DNA from: Thiotrichales bacterium
GTDB taxonomy: Bacteria > Pseudomonadota > Gammaproteobacteria > Francisellales > CACEW01
Assembly: GCA_947478525.1 (NCBI GenBank)
Contig: CANJVU010000021.1
Coordinates: 1 to 40,760, forward strand
Direction: 5' to 3'
DNA: 40,760 bases
The translations under genes and the position numbers were made by a program. Every line of letters starts with the position of its first letter. The stretch's first letter is position 1. Below are positions 38,866 through 40,760 of the stretch, one piece after another. The notes under the pieces are model-generated. The model worked only from the letters and a program-made list of their open reading frames with translations. It did not search any database and was not told the DNA's origin.

Positions 38866-40619
38866 TGTCCATTAAAAAACAAGATACAGCCACCTTGGAT
38901 TCAAAGGCAGTTATTACATTAAGAGCTTTATTAGATCCAGCACTTGTTGATACAAAAAATATAAAAGAACAAGATACCACCCCTAACCACGATGGTTATA
39001 TAGAAATCAAAGATGGAAACTCAAAACAACTTGGACAATTTCATATCCAAGTAAAATATGCCAATACACAAACCTTCAATTCCCGCAAATATAATAAAGT
39101 GGAAAAATCTTTTTTAGAATGGGTCAAAGATAGCTCAACCTCACCAGTTTTATTTTTTATAGTATCGGCTGATGCAAAAAAAGCTTATTGGAAACAAATA
39201 ACCGTATCTTGCAGAGATAGACTACTTCCAAAGCCCAATCAGAAAACTGCCACAATTTCCTTCCCCAAATCTCAATTAATTCAGGAAAATGAAAAATCTT
39301 ATTATCAAGAATGGCTGGAGATTCTAAAGAATCACAAGAAGATCATTAAGGATGGTGACGAATTAGAACAAGAAAAAAGGCACTACAGGATATTGCGAGA
39401 AATCGGAGAAGATATAAAAGATCCAGATGGCCTGGACTATTCAAAGATCCAAGAGTTTCTCGACGAGTTAAATAATCTACTGAATGGCTCTTTTAAAATT
39501 ATTAAAAAAATACTCATGCCAAACATCTGGGAAATGGGCTTCGCATTTTCTCAATATGATCAAGGGTTGCTTGGAACAATTTTTCCAATACAAAAAGGAC
39601 ATGTGAATCTTAAAATCAAAAAAGTTTCTCAAAATACCTTGAAAAATATTAAGGGATTAACTATTGAAGGATACGCTTCTAACCCTATTGAATTAAATCC
39701 AATAGCTTATGCTCATAGCCATATCAAAACCGATTTAAATAAAATTTTTAGTGCTAGAGCCTTGGAATTTACTCATCCAATCTTAATAGCAGAAGCAATT
39801 TTTGCAATCATTGATAATACCAAAGAGTTACACGTAGCTCTTGGAATTACAACACTCAAAGATGAATACTCGATTGAGGAATTAAATTTTGGATGCAATA
39901 CTTATTTATCTTTATGGATTGAAGAAGCATTAAAGGCGATTCACAAAGCAACACCAAATTATTCCGATATTATCAATTACCATCGTTACGGTATAGAAAA
40001 CAAACGCTTTTTTCTTGGAAACTTAAGAGCCCTGATTCAAATGGCAAACCCCTTAATCAAAACAATTAAGGCGACGGTAGCCTCTAAAATCGAAAAGTGT
40101 AAAAAAGCAAAACAAGAAGTTTATATTTGCGATTTTCAATTTCAACAACTCCTATCCCGATTGAATACTCTAAAGGCAACAAAAGTTGCAAAAATAAATA
40201 GACCATATCCAATGACTTTTTCAAAGCAACAACTCAAAGAAGTATATGAACAGCTACCTGAAGCTTATGAAAACATTTTAAAAATCAATTTTCCTGATAT
40301 TCAAGAAAAATTAAACATCTTTAAGCAATTCCAGTTAATTGTCATTCTTAAAAATCCGAGAGCCTCATTTTTAGGTTTCTGTCAGGTAGAAATTTTTTAC
40401 GTAAAAAGAGGAAAACCAGAAAAGTCAATTTTAGTTTATCTCGACAATGAAATCACATACAAATCACATCACCAAACTCTCATCATAGATGACCAATCTT
40501 ATACATATGAAAAGAGTAGCGACTATCATCATACGGAAGTTGAGAAAAAACTAATCTTTGTCTTAGCCATAGAAGAGATTCAAGAAAATCTAAAAAGCCT
40601 ATATTCATGGCTAAGATGA
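38865..40619 (+). CDS. DUF4365-like defence protein in the AbiE operon
   Basis: A 584-residue protein starting in a TGATG overlap with the toxin gene; GGAG lies 7 bases upstream of ATG. Residues about 25-160 resemble DUF4365: PNHDGYIEIKD then QFHIQVKYA and VLFFIVSADAKKAYWKQI. The D-x-E...QxK order suggests a PD-(D/E)XK-type nuclease site. The remainder is unfamiliar; helical segments alternate with beta-rich ones, and the C-terminus (EVEKKLIFVLAIEEIQENLK) is helical. It is translationally coupled to AbiEi/AbiEii, so a three-gene defence module is likely. Which nucleic acid it acts on is unknown. Confidence 0.75.
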   Translation: MSIKKQDTATLDSKAVITLRALLDPALVDTKNIKEQDTTPNHDGYIEIKDGNSKQLGQFHIQVKYANTQTFNSRKYNKVEKSFLEWVKDSSTSPVLFFIVSADAKKAYWKQITVSCRDRLLPKPNQKTATISFPKSQLIQENEKSYYQEWLEILKNHKKIIKDGDELEQEKRHYRILREIGEDIKDPDGLDYSKIQEFLDELNNLLNGSFKIIKKILMPNIWEMGFAFSQYDQGLLGTIFPIQKGHVNLKIKKVSQNTLKNIKGLTIEGYASNPIELNPIAYAHSHIKTDLNKIFSARALEFTHPILIAEAIFAIIDNTKELHVALGITTLKDEYSIEELNFGCNTYLSLWIEEALKAIHKATPNYSDIINYHRYGIENKRFFLGNLRALIQMANPLIKTIKATVASKIEKCKKAKQEVYICDFQFQQLLSRLNTLKATKVAKINRPYPMTFSKQQLKEVYEQLPEAYENILKINFPDIQEKLNIFKQFQLIVILKNPRASFLGFCQVEIFYVKRGKPEKSILVYLDNEITYKSHHQTLIIDDQSYTYEKSSDYHHTEVEKKLIFVLAIEEIQENLKSLYSWLR

Positions 40620-40637
40620 GGAGCATGTCCGTTAAAA

Positions 40638-40753
40638 TTTGCTACCCCAGTTGCTACCCCAAAGGGTTTTTCAATTTTCTCAATTTCCTTTAAACTGGCG
40701 GAGAGATAGGGATTTGAACCCTAGTGACGCTTGCGCATCCCACTGATTTCGAG
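40638..40753. repeat. attachment-site repeat, right copy (116 bp)
   Basis: It is nearly identical to 36569-36684, with a few differences confined to the non-tRNA part; the tRNA half is exact. It begins with the same TTGCTACCCCA pair. Here the sequence continues into the true tRNA-Ser (TCAGGGC), so this copy lies at the intact target gene. Confidence 0.85.
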
Positions 40754-40760
40754 TCAGGGC
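40696..40760 (-). tRNA. tRNA-Ser(CGA), 3' part only
   Basis: Reading the minus strand: CTGA-CTCGAAA-TCAG anticodon arm with CGA, a long variable arm (GATGCGCAAGCGTC), GGTTCAAATCC T-loop, and an encoded CCA at 40696-40698. The 5' half lies beyond the window. The anticodon loop is the crossover end of the direct repeat. Confidence 0.85.

Overview
The window carries most of an integrative and conjugative element (ICE) of the MPF-G type, the family of ICEHin1056, PFGI-1, ICEclc and the Legionella genomic-island T4SS (LGI). A small defence island sits next to it at a tRNA-Ser gene. The host looks like a gammaproteobacterium. Moderate-to-low GC, the ICE type and the cargo make a Legionella-like organism plausible, but nothing here proves the genus.

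Layout. (1) Positions 1-22738, all leftward: one very long conjugation operon. It starts with PilL-like TIGR03748 and runs through TraD, the PFL_4697-4704 membrane block, TraB-like, TraV-like, the TraC-like ATPase, PFL_4709/4710/4711 and TraG-N to a shortened TraI-like protein. It ends in PFL_4669, SSB and small genes, each separated from the next by a related hairpin. (2) 22739-23059: divergent control region full of ATTATCTA/TTATCGATAA sites, then an XRE repressor (23060-23590, +). (3) 23.7-28.4 kb: AT-rich cargo of unknown small genes, including an eight-gene leftward operon with three paralogous proteins of about 75 residues and one protein vaguely like Hcp. (4) 28.5-35.2 kb: a probable natural-product locus. 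It holds an XRE/S24-like repressor, an extended SDR, a VUT-family transporter, an unknown protein, an unannotated 25-codon Ser-rich, Cys-free peptide gene, a stand-alone LanM-type (DUF4135) dehydratase without cyclase domain, and a glutamine-dependent asparagine synthetase-like enzyme. (5) 35.2-36.5 kb: an S24-like domain without HTH, an AlpA-type excision regulator and a small Cys-rich protein, then a strong terminator. (6) 36.57-40.75 kb: two 116-bp direct repeats, each containing the 3' half of tRNA-Ser(CGA), enclose an AbiEi/AbiEii toxin-antitoxin pair fused into a three-gene operon with a DUF4365 protein.

How it works together (inference). The repressor at 23060 probably silences both the conjugation operon and alpA, because the two promoters share an almost identical module of about 42 bp. 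Excision and transfer would then be released together. The second repressor (28542) probably acts on AAAGTATACAT sites at its own promoter, the small-gene operon, the SDR gene and the peptide promoter. In the peptide promoter one site lies between a perfect -35 and the -10. Both S24-like domains have lost the Ser/Lys cleavage dyad, so induction by RecA-stimulated self-cleavage is unlikely.

The best candidate for an undescribed system is the RiPP-like locus at 29.2-35.2 kb. The precursor has no Cys and the dehydratase has no cyclase domain. This pairing fits a linear dehydroalanine-containing peptide rather than a lanthionine ring product. A second candidate is the AbiEi-AbiEii(WYL-like)-DUF4365 mini-island. 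No integrase, topoisomerase or lytic transglycosylase is seen in the window.
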